From contig NC_092566.1 of the NCBI RefSeq assembly GCF_037975245.1, forward strand, positions 11,237,501-11,301,500: a stretch of DNA of 64,000 bases. The letters run 5' to 3'. The translations under genes were made by a program, and so were the position numbers. The DNA is from Apostichopus japonicus (taxonomy: Eukaryota > Echinodermata > Holothuroidea > Aspidochirotida > Stichopodidae). The notes beneath the pieces were generated by a model. The model was not told the origin of the DNA and did not search any database. It saw only the letters and a list, made by a program, of their open reading frames with translations. Positions 45,292-57,781 of this stretch are shown here, piece after piece. Each line of letters opens with the position of its first letter. Position 1 is the first letter of the stretch.

Positions 45292-46686
45292 TTAATGTGG
45301 TAAGGCTGCGGATGCTAGCCGACTCTTCATGTCATGAAGTGCATACGGAGAGTAATAAGCAGCGGGCAGACCGGGTAGAGCGGTGAGTGCCGGAGCCGAT
45401 AAGGGTGCTTTGTAAGGATAATACCTGAGTGCGGAATTGGGGCTGAGAGCTGACGGTAAAGTTGGCTTTGGAAACCCTGCGAGTGTACCTCCCTGCAGCG
45501 TCGCCGCTGTTGGGTAGTACATGTAGTAAGCACTAAGTTGAGCATTTAAAGATGCCGCTAATTCGCTCGCCGAGTAGGACGATGAATTCTCGTGGTTTTG
45601 CTGTGTATGTGTCCGTAGGTGTTGAAGGAGTTCTTCGCTGGAGGCGAACCGTTTGCCACAATTCGTGTTGCCGGACACCCAGTTGCACACATGTCCATGT
45701 TCCGTTTGAGCTGGAGCTGGCAGGGAGCTGAAGGGTGGATAAAGGTACGGCGTTAGGCCCGCTGATGGACTACTGGCTAAGCTGGTTGGTATCGGACAAG
45801 CTGGAAATGGTGCCCCTGGTAGTGGGAAGGCCAAAGGCACGGCGCCGGGTAGTGGGTAGCTATCGTGACGGCACTGGGTGCAGCCGGACGCGGCAGATGC
45901 GACTGCGTGTTGAGAAGCCTGGCAGTTGTTACAGTACGGATCCCGACAGATTGGCATGAGAGTTGTGGCTCCGTCCGCCGTTTTGACACGAGCGTATCCC
46001 GGGGCAACCAGAGGGTTCGAATCGGTCTTATTTAGCCCCGCAGAGTCCAAATGATGGTAATGACTAGACAATTGCGACGAGCATCCGCAATTGTGAGCCG
46101 AACTAAACAATGGTTGTCCAGGTTTGTAATAAGCTAGTCCTGCATGAGATGTTAGGTGTGCAGCAGGCAACATCGGCGGGGCGTGGCTAGACTGAATCGG
46201 TACTGAATGTGATTTGAGTTCTTTGCTACTATGATGAGAAAGGTCCGAATGTAAAGACGAACAGCCGAGGCTGATTCCTGTACTGTGTGACGTCACTGTG
46301 TCGGTAGCACTAACAGTTGCGCTACTACTGTTCGTGGAATGTTCGCTGCGAGATTTTGACGGTGATACCGATCGGCTCGTGAATGCGGTTGCACTGGCGA
46401 TGGGCTTCGATTCGGCGGTAGACGACGGTGACGTCCGATGGGAGTCTTTCCCGATGTTAGAGAACGATTTTCCGATTGAATGTTCTTCTCGTTTAACTTT
46501 GAATAAATCGAATGGCTTCTCATCCGATGCAGCAGTCGCGCCTTTCTCTGGAGATGTCTTCCCGCATCTTGAATCGTGCGGTGTGCTCGGAGTCTTGGCG
46601 TCAGCCGTGTTGTGTGGAATATCTGGTTTACCGATACTTGAACAAGTCTGAGCCAGGAGTGCAAGTGGACTCTTTTTGGCATCCAA
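45292..46686 (-). CDS. nlz: NET-family zinc-finger protein (Nlz / ZNF703-ZNF503 / Noc-Elbow type), exon 2
   Basis: This exon encodes residues 25-488 of the deduced protein. It opens with Leu (TTG), not a start codon: the bases before it read as a pyrimidine-rich tract ending in ACAG (46687-46716), so it is a spliced acceptor. Visible features in full-length numbering: the Sp motif SPLALLAQ at 30-37; KPFDLFK at 81-87, where a Groucho-binding FKPY motif would be expected; a Ser/Thr-rich stretch at about 100-190; a buttonhead-like Cys box CRDPYCNNC at 271-279; a Pro/Ala/Tyr-rich region; one atypical C2H2 finger (C-X8-C-X12-H-X3-H) at 358-384, ending HLRTHT; and a Tyr/Ala/Pro-rich C-terminus with YYSPYAL. 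This order is diagnostic of NET proteins. Family members are nuclear transcriptional corepressors that work with Groucho/TLE and histone deacetylases in patterning of brain, eye and appendages; that role is inferred here from the family. The stop TAA is at 45292-45294. ORFs on other frames across this exon are shadows. Confidence 0.95.
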   Translation of the reverse strand: MDAKKSPLALLAQTCSSIGKPDIPHNTADAKTPSTPHDSRCGKTSPEKGATAASDEKPFDLFKVKREEHSIGKSFSNIGKDSHRTSPSSTAESKPIASATAFTSRSVSPSKSRSEHSTNSSSATVSATDTVTSHSTGISLGCSSLHSDLSHHSSKELKSHSVPIQSSHAPPMLPAAHLTSHAGLAYYKPGQPLFSSAHNCGCSSQLSSHYHHLDSAGLNKTDSNPLVAPGYARVKTADGATTLMPICRDPYCNNCQASQHAVASAASGCTQCRHDSYPLPGAVPLAFPLPGAPFPACPIPTSLASSPSAGLTPYLYPPFSSLPAPAQTEHGHVCNWVSGNTNCGKRFASSEELLQHLRTHTQQNHENSSSYSASELAASLNAQLSAYYMYYPTAATLQGGTLAGFPKPTLPSALSPNSALRYYPYKAPLSAPALTALPGLPAAYYSPYALHDMKSRLASAALPH

Positions 46687-48654
<1,968 letters not shown>

Positions 48655-48726
48655 CGTAGTTGGAAGAGGATCCAGGGGTTGTAAATATTCCGTATGCATG
48701 ATAGATTGTGTTCGAGCTGTAAGCAT
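48655..48726 (-). CDS. nlz: Nlz / ZNF703-503-like protein, exon 1 (N-terminal 24 residues)
   Basis: Too short to appear as a long ORF. Read on the minus strand it runs from ATG (48726-48724) for 24 codons, starting MLTARTQ and including EYLQPL, and ends at an ACG codon followed by GTAAGT (donor at 48654-48653). The intron is phase 0 and the joined sequence reads ...PLPTT-LDAKKSPLALL, matching the block in vertebrate ZNF703/ZNF503 that joins ML-A-T---HPEYLQPL to ELDAKKSPLALLAQTC. An in-frame TAA lies three codons upstream of the ATG, so this ATG is the likely start unless an undetected upstream exon splices in. Vertebrate relatives carry several dozen more residues before this point, so the N-terminus is short here. 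The phase and residue match make the exon call strong; the exact transcription start is unknown. Confidence 0.88.
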
Positions 48727-49330
48727 GACTATTTAGAAACACAAAATCTTCTCTATTATAATTGGCAAAGTTTGCCTTCCCTCTCCAGATAACATTCAAA
48801 TTTTACTATTTGTAAAAGCTGTATGCGTCCTCAAAGACTAAGCGTGGAAAGAAGAAAATTGTTTCAAGTTGAGAATGAAAGCGACGAATGTGTAATTGAC
48901 AGCGCGTGTTGTTAGAATCCAGTGTGGTCTTGACACGACAAATACGGCGAGTAAAATGATTACCCGGTCTTCAACACTCGTTGCGGAAAGCAATAGCATT
49001 GTACGAGGGGATTTAGATTGTAAAGGCTGCACCACACACTAAGTCTTATGAGCTTGCCGCATTGCTAGACAACACACAAAACCGCCAATTTACCGCCGAC
49101 ACTTTCTTGACAAACGTTCTATAACAGCTCCGCGTGAAAGGCCGCTCCATATGACCAATAGCAATCCGTCTTCTGTGACAACTCGAGCTCTCATTGGCTG
49201 TCAGTACAGAGTAGCTGTCAGTCATCAAAAGTGATTGATATGTGATGATATCATGTGATAGAAACCAGCCAATGGGATTTGAGGTTGTTAATTCGCTTTG
49301 GCGAGCGTACAGACTAGGCCTATAGACCAT
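48727..49330 (-). promoter_or_regulatory. Probable 5' UTR and proximal promoter of the Nlz gene, with CCAAT cluster
   Basis: This stretch directly upstream of the start codon is visibly richer in G+C than its surroundings. It contains CCAAT-type motifs in both orientations: GCCAAT on the minus strand near 48763, CCAATAG near 49157, ATTGGCTG near 49193 and GCCAATGGG near 49269. Clusters of this kind are typical NF-Y-bound proximal promoters. No convincing TATA box at a sensible distance is visible. The transcription start site is not determinable from the sequence. Confidence 0.35.
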
Positions 49331-50414
49331 AATCAATCAATGAATTGTCAGACTCTTGTCAATTTCGCCTGATTTATGTCAGCAATTCAAGCTTGTTGAT
49401 TTCAGAGGGCAAAAAGAAAATAAGAAAGAAAGAAAAAATTGGGAGAGAAGTATAATATACCAAGCGACGAAATTATGTCTCTTCAGAATAGGGATTTGGA
49501 CGTGTGTTTAGGAGATAAAAATCCCTAGGACAGTTAACTGGCGACGGAATGAATATCGGGGAAAAATTTACAAAGGCAACGTCCGCGTTGTGTACTTTTT
49601 TTAACTCCTGTTTTTTGACTGTTGTATACAATTTAAGGTAGATTGAAGAGGGTCAGGTGTAGGTACACAAAGTAGTTTATATACCTTTAACACGTCGCGG
49701 AGTTTGTTCAACTGGGTAGTGTAAACATATATCACTGCTTAAAAATAAAAAGAGGGAACTGGTTTATCGATGTGGTGGGAAAAATTGTTTAATTATTAGT
49801 GAATATACGGTATCATATTGGGTATATTTCTCTCAAACCCGTCATACATAATAGATTTAACAACCGCATACGCTGATGTTTGTTTACGTTTGAATACATG
49901 ACATTTTCACCTCATTTTCCTTCTTTATATTTCATTTTTTGGTCTTCTTCTTCTTCTTATAAACGTTTTTTTCTTTCCTTTTTTTTTGGTAGCTTGATTA
50001 ATTTGGCTCTTCCGAATGGCTACTTACCTGTGCGAAGAAACTGACGGGATGTAGACACACGGGAGAGTTTAATATCCAAGTTACCCACAAACAATATATG
50101 GTGAACTTCCAAAAGACCAGAGGAAAACGAACGCCATTCCTACATCAAATTACCAATTAAATGGTGCATGCAAATATTACAGAAACAAATTGAGCTATGT
50201 TATATAGCATTACCACCGAATTAGTGCCAACGATATTGTGTTTTACCAGTGGTGTGATGTTCTGAAGTTTGTTAATCTTATCTACGGTTGGTGTGATAAG
50301 GTTGAGCATATGGGTCTCAAATCACGGACACATGGTAGTGTTCTCATATTGATCGCTATGCAGGCTGGATTATAGAGGCTGATGTACTTCTTATATGTAA
50401 GCCTAGCTTTGAAG

Positions 50415-50420
50415 TATATA

Positions 50421-50471
<51 letters not shown>

Positions 50472-50499
50472 ATAAATGTGTATTATTAATATATATATA

Positions 50500-50531
<32 letters not shown>
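50415..50531 (+). repeat. Compound (TA)n / (TG)n microsatellite
   Basis: Two TA runs separated by GTGTGTGTGTG and an AT-rich spacer. Confidence 0.93.
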
Positions 50532-52097
50532 CCCATGTTACTTTTCTTTCCTTTGGGAGGATGACGTGATTCCGTTTGATGAATATGTTTTTGATTTGAT
50601 AAGAAGCTACAACGGAAAATTAATAGAACCATATAAGCCCCAAAGGACTTTTCCTTAATAAGACATTAATTTATCTTACTAAACAACCCTCGGTGTTTGT
50701 GAATCATTACAAGAGTTCGAGTCCCCCGCAAAAAAAAAATCCGAAGACTTATTGCACACTGAAATATTCGGCTAATTATGAAGTCCTTTTAATCTGATGT
50801 CTTTGAGACCTCTCTACTCTTTAACGATCCTTTCCTAGTTATGTAAGATGGCTTGTTTGAAGAAATCATAGTAATAACAGAGCATTGTTATTGTATGTAA
50901 ATGTCCTACGTCCTTTACTCGTACTCACTTCTTTTGTCATGGTTTTGAGTCATGGCCAATTTATGTTCCATTTCATTCTATTTTAGGCGTTAGTACGAAC
51001 ATGTTTTAATAAGGGTGTCCAAATTTATTAAAGCTGTGTAGATTTTGTCTTTCTTTCTTTTCTTTTCTTTTTTTTTCTTTTTCTCCTCATCTTACTTTTC
51101 GAGGGTTTAACAGTGACAGATGAAGGCCAGCTCTATGGCTCGCCAATCTTATTTTATCTTGCGAAGATCTTACGCTAACCATACACCTTACTGCTCGAGT
51201 AACTATAAGAGTGGGGGCGGTATTCTTCAAAGCGACAGGGACCTCGTTGAATTCAATCAATCATTCTACGCGACACTCCAATTCGAACTCTGATTGGTTG
51301 AAGGGCGACAGAGTTGACAAGAAAGCCAGTGAATTGACAGGACTAGCTCAGTCATATAATAGAGTATTTTGTATAGAGTTTAGCTAAGCCCTCGGTTTGA
51401 ATTGTTGTGCGGCATACGCAAAGTTCGCCCTAACTCCGGTCGAGTAGGCCACTCATCGAACCCTCAATGCTTGTCATGGGGTTGATCGAAAGCTCTTTCG
51501 AGGGTTCTTGAGAAAACACAGAAGCGGATAAACAACCGGCCCTCCAGGGTAATAAATGAAGGGGGGAAAACCATGGAGACGAATAAGTGTATTCTCTTAA
51601 TTGAAAAAGAATATAGGTAAAAACATAACCCATAATGGTTTGGCAAATCACTTGAATTTAATGGAAGTTTTGTTCAAATGACTTACTACAGCCATCCTGT
51701 AAGGAATGAAGAGGCGCCTGTAAACAGTTCTTAATTGGAACTATAATCAGCATTTTCACATAGCGTAATATATGTTTTGTAAAAGTAAAAATGGCAAATA
51801 TGAACTTTCGATAGTGGAGATTTTTATGTAGACGTGTGTCTATGTGAACTATAGCATAAGCATATATGCCATGTACAATACGGTCCATAAAATGCATATA
51901 CAGCCCCACATGAGAAACTGTGTGTTCGTTACCGTTCTTTGTTTGGGAGGGGGGGTAATCGCTATATTTATAGCCTAAACCATGCCACGCACTACCGATA
52001 TGGTCTACAAGTAAATGTGGTTCCACAACTCCACGCTTGGAAAAGGCATTTATCAGTATCAAAGTATCATTGTTTCGACTAGATAAAACCGAGACAG

Positions 52098-52215
52098 TGT
52101 GGCAAACCGGCTCAGAACCGATGCGCCGAATTCCCCTTGGTTGCGAGATTTGCTAGTATCGTCCGAGACGCAAAATTCGACGCTTAGTTTCAAAACTACG
52201 AGTGCGCACCGGTTG
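52098..52215. repeat. Dispersed repeat copy B (related to 13917-14125)
   Basis: Contains GGCAAACCGGCTCAGAAC, CGAGACGCAAAATTCG and GAGTGCGCAC in the same order as the 13.9-kb copy. Confidence 0.35.
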
Positions 52216-52867
52216 GAAAACTTAGCCGGTAGCTATTTCTGTCCCAGACCATCCCTGATAGACAGTATCCAGGGCAAATAATTATGAACTATAGTACAAT
52301 GAAAAGATGAATGGCATGTATATCAGGGTACATAGCCGGCAATATACAGTGTATAGATAACGTATAAAGTACTATAATCACGGTGCGTTGACATTCGTGT
52401 TGGCCTATATATAGTTCGTGGTATTAAAGTCTGTTTGTCAAACACCGGTGTTTTTTTTCTAAACTGTTAGATGTAAAGTTTAAGCAGTGAAGGGCTACAA
52501 ATCTAGGTTTATCACCAACAAATTGCCATAAACAAGTTATTATCCACTACTGTAAAGGGTAGTAAATACAGTAGCGAAAATATCGTAATATGCGATTGGT
52601 GGTATAAAACATCTAGTTACGAGTTACAATTACCCCAATAAAATGTCTGTGTGGTTATATTTACCCACGCCATCGAGACACGCAATATTTTTGCTTACAC
52701 GAAGACCCTTTTTATTTCTATTTACCGTGTGTCAGTGTTCCATCATTTCGAATAGAAAAAAAAAACACATATCATAACCAACATTTCAATGTGTTTTTTT
52801 TTTTTTTTTTTTTTTTTTTTGTAGTGTCCTGTGTACGAATGTAGGTATGTGTGTATATATATATATA

Positions 52868-52985
52868 ATTGAAACCGTAATGAGCTGGAAAATCAAGAAC
52901 AGTGAAAAATACTTCCAGCCTCCACCGGGATTCGAACCCGGGCCTCCCGCTTTGTATGAGGACACCCTAACCACTAGGACGCTTA
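52868..52985 (-). mobile_element. tRNA-derived SINE, second family, with (TA)n tail
   Basis: The minus strand has an A-box-like TAGTGGTTAGG (52976-52966) and a perfect B box GGTTCGAATCC (52938-52928) inside a Glu-like tRNA T-arm, followed by a body reading TTCACTGTTCTTGATTTTCC near 52905-52886 and a 3' end CTCATTACGGTTTCAAT, then (TA)n. A second partial copy lies at 39712-39768, which proves it is dispersed. Confidence 0.75.
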
Positions 52986-53690
52986 TATAGAGCAAAAATG
53001 TATTAACGTTGAGATCATTTTCCTATAATCAATGGTTTTTAAAGTAGGGACACCGGTGAAATGTGGCATAACAAATTATATATTCTCCTTTCTCTTAATG
53101 TATACCTTTGGGAAATGAAAACTCCAATGGGGTATCCCATATAGTAGAACAGTCTGGCTCTCGGGGTCAATGTGTACCATCCTCGTCCGCCACAGCGATA
53201 TATACACTTTGGTGTTGTATAGGTATAGATAGCCCGCTATCCCCCAGTGTTAGTTCACACTATTGTTGAATGTCTCTATAGAGCTGTAAAGGTTTTGTTA
53301 AGGGAAATTACTTTGCTACAATACCTTGTCAAATCAATCCAATTTACTACATCTATAAAGCTTTTTAGTGTAATTAACATCTCTTCACGTTCCTATTCTG
53401 AAACTGCAATAGCAGAACAACACGATGTAACTAGTTTATGGTCTTAAAGGAAGATTAGAGCAGATAGCATCATGGGTAACCATTGTCCGAGATAATTTGA
53501 ACCAAGCGTAAAAAAGAACCACCTCTTGTTGGCTGACAAAGGCCATTCAAATGTGTTAGTTCAAATATATAACGTATCAGTTTAGAACCAACGCTCGGCC
53601 CCGTGCGTAAGCTAGGATTAACTCATGCAAGGATGACTTTAGACCAGTGGATGACGTCATCACCTATAGTCGCAAAGCATTTCAGACTGG

Positions 53691-53942
53691 ATATGTATGT
53701 ACGTATGTATTTTAGTTCCTCCTGCAAGGAGGAACTCGCGAAGAAGCCTCATTGGCTTATCAAAGCCGCAAGCTGACCGAAGTCAGTCTCTTATACATTC
53801 ATATTTAACGTCCATGATTATTAATTGTCAATTGTCAACAACTCTGTAACTGGACGACATACATTAATCTTGGAGTGACTCGAACCGGGGACCTGATGAT
53901 TGGAAGGCACCGGCGTTAACCACTGAGCTAACTATATCCTAA
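53691..53942 (-). mobile_element. tRNA-derived SINE with three 3' hairpins and a (TACA)n tail
   Basis: On the minus strand the head has an A box TAGCTCAGTGG (53930-53920) and a B box GGTTCGAGTCA (53886-53876) at polymerase-III spacing. The acceptor ends do not pair, so it is not a tRNA gene. The body then carries three consecutive perfect stem-loops: CTGAC/GTCAG (53773-53786), AAGCC/GGCTT (53744-53758, which can alternatively pair as 53754-53767) and GTTCCTCC/GGAGGAAC (53715-53735). It ends in an ATACATACGTACATACAT tail. A full-length, well-preserved copy by structure. Confidence 0.75.
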
Positions 53943-55485
53943 ACATATAACTATATATATTGAAAACATTAATTGGGGACCTTAAGATTCTTGTTCTCAT
54001 GGCTCCTCCTGCTCAGTTGGCCTTTAATCGTTTGTTACACTGCTTCAAGGAAACTTGTCTCTTATGCACACCTATTTGTTATTTCTCCTGGTCTACCATT
54101 ACCCCCCCCCCTCCCCTACCTACAGCTGAAGGAGAAATTGCTTCGTACAGTTCGAAAGGGCTTGTCATCCCCCCCCCCCCTTCTGTCTCGCAGTTTTTGA
54201 TCCTAGCAGGATCTTCTTCAAAGGAGAATTGAAACAATATAGTTTTTTTTCTCCCTAAATTCAGTACCGTACAGGATATACTGAAGTAACTTGATTTTCT
54301 TTTGAGAAATAACTTTGAACCATCCATTATATAGTGTATAGCTGAACCACTATACATGTGCTGTCGTGATGTCCAAATTTCTCATGCATGTTTCCTGAGA
54401 TGGATATTTTGTAACCCACCGTGCATAGACCTGTATAGAAACATGAAATACACCTACCTATGTGTGTAAAGCTTATACCCTGATATTTTGTTACGGTGTG
54501 ATATTATAATATACATTATATTAAATTATATAATAGGCTACTAAAAATAAATTTAATGTCATCAACGATAAAGCGGCATATAAAAAACATGAAGGTTCGT
54601 AAACATAACTATGAGTGTTGTTAATTGTTCCTTTTTTTTTATTAGTTTATTAGTGACATGACATCCACGAAAATATCAATAAGTATATTTTGGGCATAGT
54701 CTGTTTATTTCTTACTGCAAAAACTATTAATCAGTAGCGAAAGAGCCGAGGCAAGCCCTTCCCTTCCCCCTGATTACCATGGAGCCCAAACTTTGAGCAC
54801 TCGTACGATCCGTCGGTACCGGTAAATGTGATATATTGCATTATGGGAAGTTTTCAAATGACCATATCTTCAGTCAAACCCCCACATATTGACCTCACTG
54901 TGGTCCAAATCATAGTGACTATGAACTATGGTCAACTATTTGACCATTGTGAATTTAGAGTGTGCCCCAGCACTGGATTTGTCCTGTGAGATAAAGTAAT
55001 AGGCCTATAGGAACTGCAAGGATTGTAGAAAATCTTCCAATGTGTGGTATGAAATCACTTTACTTTAGGTAGACTTCTGTAATTTTGTTTACGGTAAATC
55101 ATCAGTCGACGACATACCACGTCGTCTCCATAGTATATTGACTACGGTTTGCTTCCTTCGTCTTAGTGCGCAGCCGTTTTTCGTTTTCGTCTATTTACGT
55201 TAACAACAGAGGGTAGGAGCCGGGGGGGAACTGGGGGGAACGTGCCCCCCCCCCGCCCACTTTTTTACACAATAGCAAATGTTCCCTACTGGCAAATCAA
55301 ATGTGCCCCTTCGATGAAGAACTGTCTTTTGGATATCTTAAGCATTTGTTATTTTTAATATTTTATTTTAATTATTTATTTTTAGTCTATGTGTTATTTT
55401 TAAAATGACATCCAGTTTGATTTACATATAGTCCAAAAGGCTTTAACGTGAAATATTTGTTTATTTATGTCCAATGAACTTATAA

Positions 55486-55488
<3 letters not shown>

Positions 55489-55539
<51 letters not shown>
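55489..55539 (+). repeat. (TA)n microsatellite
   Basis: About 50 bp, 156 bp before the long-TIR element. Confidence 0.95.
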
Positions 55540-55542
<3 letters not shown>

Positions 55543-55694
55543 TCGTGAAAACACGTCTTATCAGATATTTGATGCGAAATTTGTATTGATAAAAAATGAC
55601 CTTTCAGGCGAGTCAATGATTGGATTGTGGCAAAGCCCCCGAACTATACTCTTTGGGGCTAAGCTGTAACATCTTTAGTTATAAAGGCATCAGA

Positions 55695-56113
55695 ATACGG
55701 AGAGCCAAACGTTCCATAAATGTCGAAAAAGAAAGTGAAGTGTCCAAGTTAATATATATATGTCCAAATCGATATCAACATGTTACAATTCGATATCAGC
55801 ATGTTACAATTCCATATGAACATGTCGAAACAAAATACAATATGCCATTGCGTCTATCAACATGTCAAATTCAACATCAGCATGTCGAAAACTTGTAACA
55901 GCATGCCATATTACTACATTGGTCATGTCAACATGCTATATTTACGTCGTGCTATAATTTTGGCACTTCGGCGCGCGCCAACGTTTCGTATATGTCGAGA
56001 TTTATTTCAGTATGTCCAAAACTTGTGTCAGCATGGTGAGCGAAGAGTAGTGAAGTATTGCCATGACAACGTTGCACATGGTTCGTGTCGTTCACACGGT
56101 ACTGTGGTTGAAT
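55695..56113 (+). repeat. Left inverted arm of the long-TIR element
   Basis: Contains at least nine loosely periodic (T/C)ATGT-centred words (for example CATGTTACAATT twice and CATGTCGAAA twice) in its first 330 bp. It pairs with 57365-57781. ORFs crossing it are repeat artefacts, since the same peptides recur from the opposite arm. Confidence 0.85.
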
Positions 56114-56559
56114 CATGGAGCTATAAACAGAAGGAGAAAACCCACTTTGAAGTATCATTGTAACCGACAAAATTTGATCGCCATAAGTAAACATGCCTCA
56201 GGGCACAAACACGGGTAAAGCCATCATCAGCTATTACGTAATCCTGGTACAAAGGTCATTTCGTATATAGCGTCCCTCACAACATAACAACAGACACTCC
56301 GATCCTAACGTATATGTAATTGAAATAGTATACACAGTGCTCATATATGTTACGTTACGCATACCTGTAAGAATTTCGATCGGAATATATCTTTCATTTC
56401 TCACCGAATCATGCGAAGATTCGTATTTAATAATTAATTGTTTATCTCAGCATATATTTCATCGCAATATATGAACAAGTAATGGCGAAATAGGTACTTT
56501 TAGTCAAGTGTAAGGGGCTTTATTATCTTGCCCATATACTTTATACTTGTTATCTTTAT

Positions 56560-56746
56560 TTTTGGTGGGCTTCTTGTACAAGCTACGGCTTCCAAGCCCT
56601 TCCACCATTTTCTCTCCGAAATTTCCATTATTTTTCTTTTATATGATTTATTACTTATTATTTTCTTTGCATGGTATTGTCTTCACAGTCCTATTATTAT
56701 ATAAACATTGTGAGGAAATGGAAAAATAAATGAAATGAAATAAAAC
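56560..56746 (+). mobile_element. LINE-like 3' tail nested in the long-TIR element
   Basis: A T-rich stretch ends with GTGAGGAAATGGAAAAATAA followed by short GAAAT-type repeats (56726-56746). 3' UTRs that finish in short A-rich tandem repeats are typical of CR1/L2/Jockey-type non-LTR retrotransposons in invertebrates. There is no reverse-transcriptase ORF, so it would be a heavily 5'-truncated copy. The 5' limit is a guess. Confidence 0.4.
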
Positions 56747-56847
56747 TTTTCTTCGTTCGTTAGGCAAATAACGTTAGTGCTGTTTGTTATTGCATTGGGA
56801 ACCTAGTGTTATAAAATTAACAAAATTAATTTAACACGAAACATGGC

Positions 56848-57228
56848 TGCCAAAAAACTTTGCATCCGCCGAGGACATTAGAAATGTTCATGCTACAGGA
56901 TATAGTTGAATTTACGGTGAAGCTGATGATTGAAGAGTTTGAGAGGCTGGATGTTCCAGACGACATAAATTTGGAAGATACATTAATTGTTGAAAAACAT
57001 GAGGAACAGATTCTAAGATAATTAGCAGGTTATGTGCCATTTGCCCTTAAAAAACGTTACATGAAAGTTAAGAGTACTCAGAATGCTTTAATATTTTTAC
57101 AGTACTTAAACTGTATGTCTGTTGCAGGTGAAGGTCACAGTTTTTTAGATGAGTTGCGACCAATGGGATCGACTCACACACCCACCCCCGTGCCTGCCTA
57201 TGCCAGTCACGGGAATACATCGATATAG
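56848..57228 (+). pseudogene. Degenerate ORF inside the long-TIR element, possible remnant of an element-encoded protein
   Basis: Reading the frame that contains ATG 56884 gives about 45 residues of Glu/Asp-rich, helix-like sequence (QDIVEFTVKLMIEEFERL and onward), one in-frame TAA at 57018-57020, then LAGYVPFALKKRY and a further stretch up to LDELRPMG. Both halves are in the same frame and have ordinary protein composition, unlike the low-complexity ORFs elsewhere in the window. The AGYV-F-L-K pattern recalls conserved segments of some transposon-encoded proteins, but I cannot name the family. Truncated at both ends and interrupted, so not functional as it stands. Confidence 0.4.
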
Positions 57229-57364
57229 CAAAATTACGTAATCAGTTCCTGTTCCTGTTTCGGATAAACATCTCTCGTTACCTCCGCGGAGCGCAACAGA
57301 TGTAACCCCTGAGGGAACGAAACGTATCTCACCAAGGAAAAGTCGTAGCTTTCCGCTACAGTAT

Positions 57365-57781
57365 ATTCAACCATAGTACCGTGTGAACGACACGAACCAT
57401 GTGCAACGTTGTCATGGCAATACTTCACTACTCTTCGCTCACCATGCTGACACAAGTTTTGGACATACTGAAATAAATCTCGACATATACGAAACGTTGG
57501 CGCGCGCCGAAGTGCCAAAATTATAGCACGATGTAAATATAGCATGTTGACATGACCAATGTAGTAATGGCATGCTGTTACAAGTTTTCGACATGCTGAT
57601 GTTGAATTTGACATGTTGATAGACGCAATGGTATATTGTATTTTGTTTCGACATGTTCATATGGAATTGTAACATGCTGATATCGAATTGTAACATGTTG
57701 ATATCGATTTGGACATATATATATTAACTTGGACACTTCACTTTCTTTTTCGACATTTATGGAACGTTTGGCTCTCCGTAT
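57365..57781 (-). repeat. Right inverted arm of the long-TIR element
   Basis: Reverse complement of 55695-56113. It ends in GGCTCTCCGTAT followed by CAGA. The near-identity of the two arms suggests a recent insertion or ongoing gene conversion between arms. Confidence 0.85.

Larger units (their letters stand above)
49331..55694. other. Intergenic region 5' of the Nlz gene
   Basis: Contains two SINEs, one dispersed repeat, TA arrays and poly-C runs. Regulatory elements of the Nlz gene are plausible here but not readable from one sequence. Confidence 0.5.
55695..57781. mobile_element. 2.1-kb DNA element with inverted arms of about 418 bp (foldback-like) and CAGA target duplication
   Basis: The left arm (55695-56113) and right arm (57365-57781) are reverse complements that differ only by scattered substitutions and a few short indels. 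The outer ends start ATACGGAGAGCC and are flanked on both sides by CAGA (55691-55694 and 57782-57785), a candidate 4-bp target duplication; TCAGA is possible if the last base is excluded. Each arm is composed of short related words around CATGT/TATGT followed by C(C/G)AAA. The centre holds a LINE-like 3' tail and a broken ORF. Long, internally repetitive inverted arms are the hallmark of foldback or long-TIR transposons. I cannot assign a superfamily. Confidence 0.75.

Noticed and set aside
52921-52985. Possible functional tRNA gene
   Set aside because: Good T-arm and B box, but no pairing acceptor stem, and the sequence continues into a dispersed SINE body.
53876-53942. Possible functional tRNA gene
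   Set aside because: A and B boxes are present but the acceptor stem does not pair and the anticodon stem has mismatches, so it is a SINE head.
55780-56163. 127-codon ORF, and its counterpart at 57234-57614 on the minus strand
   Set aside because: Both read across the inverted transposon arms; the same peptides arise from both arms.
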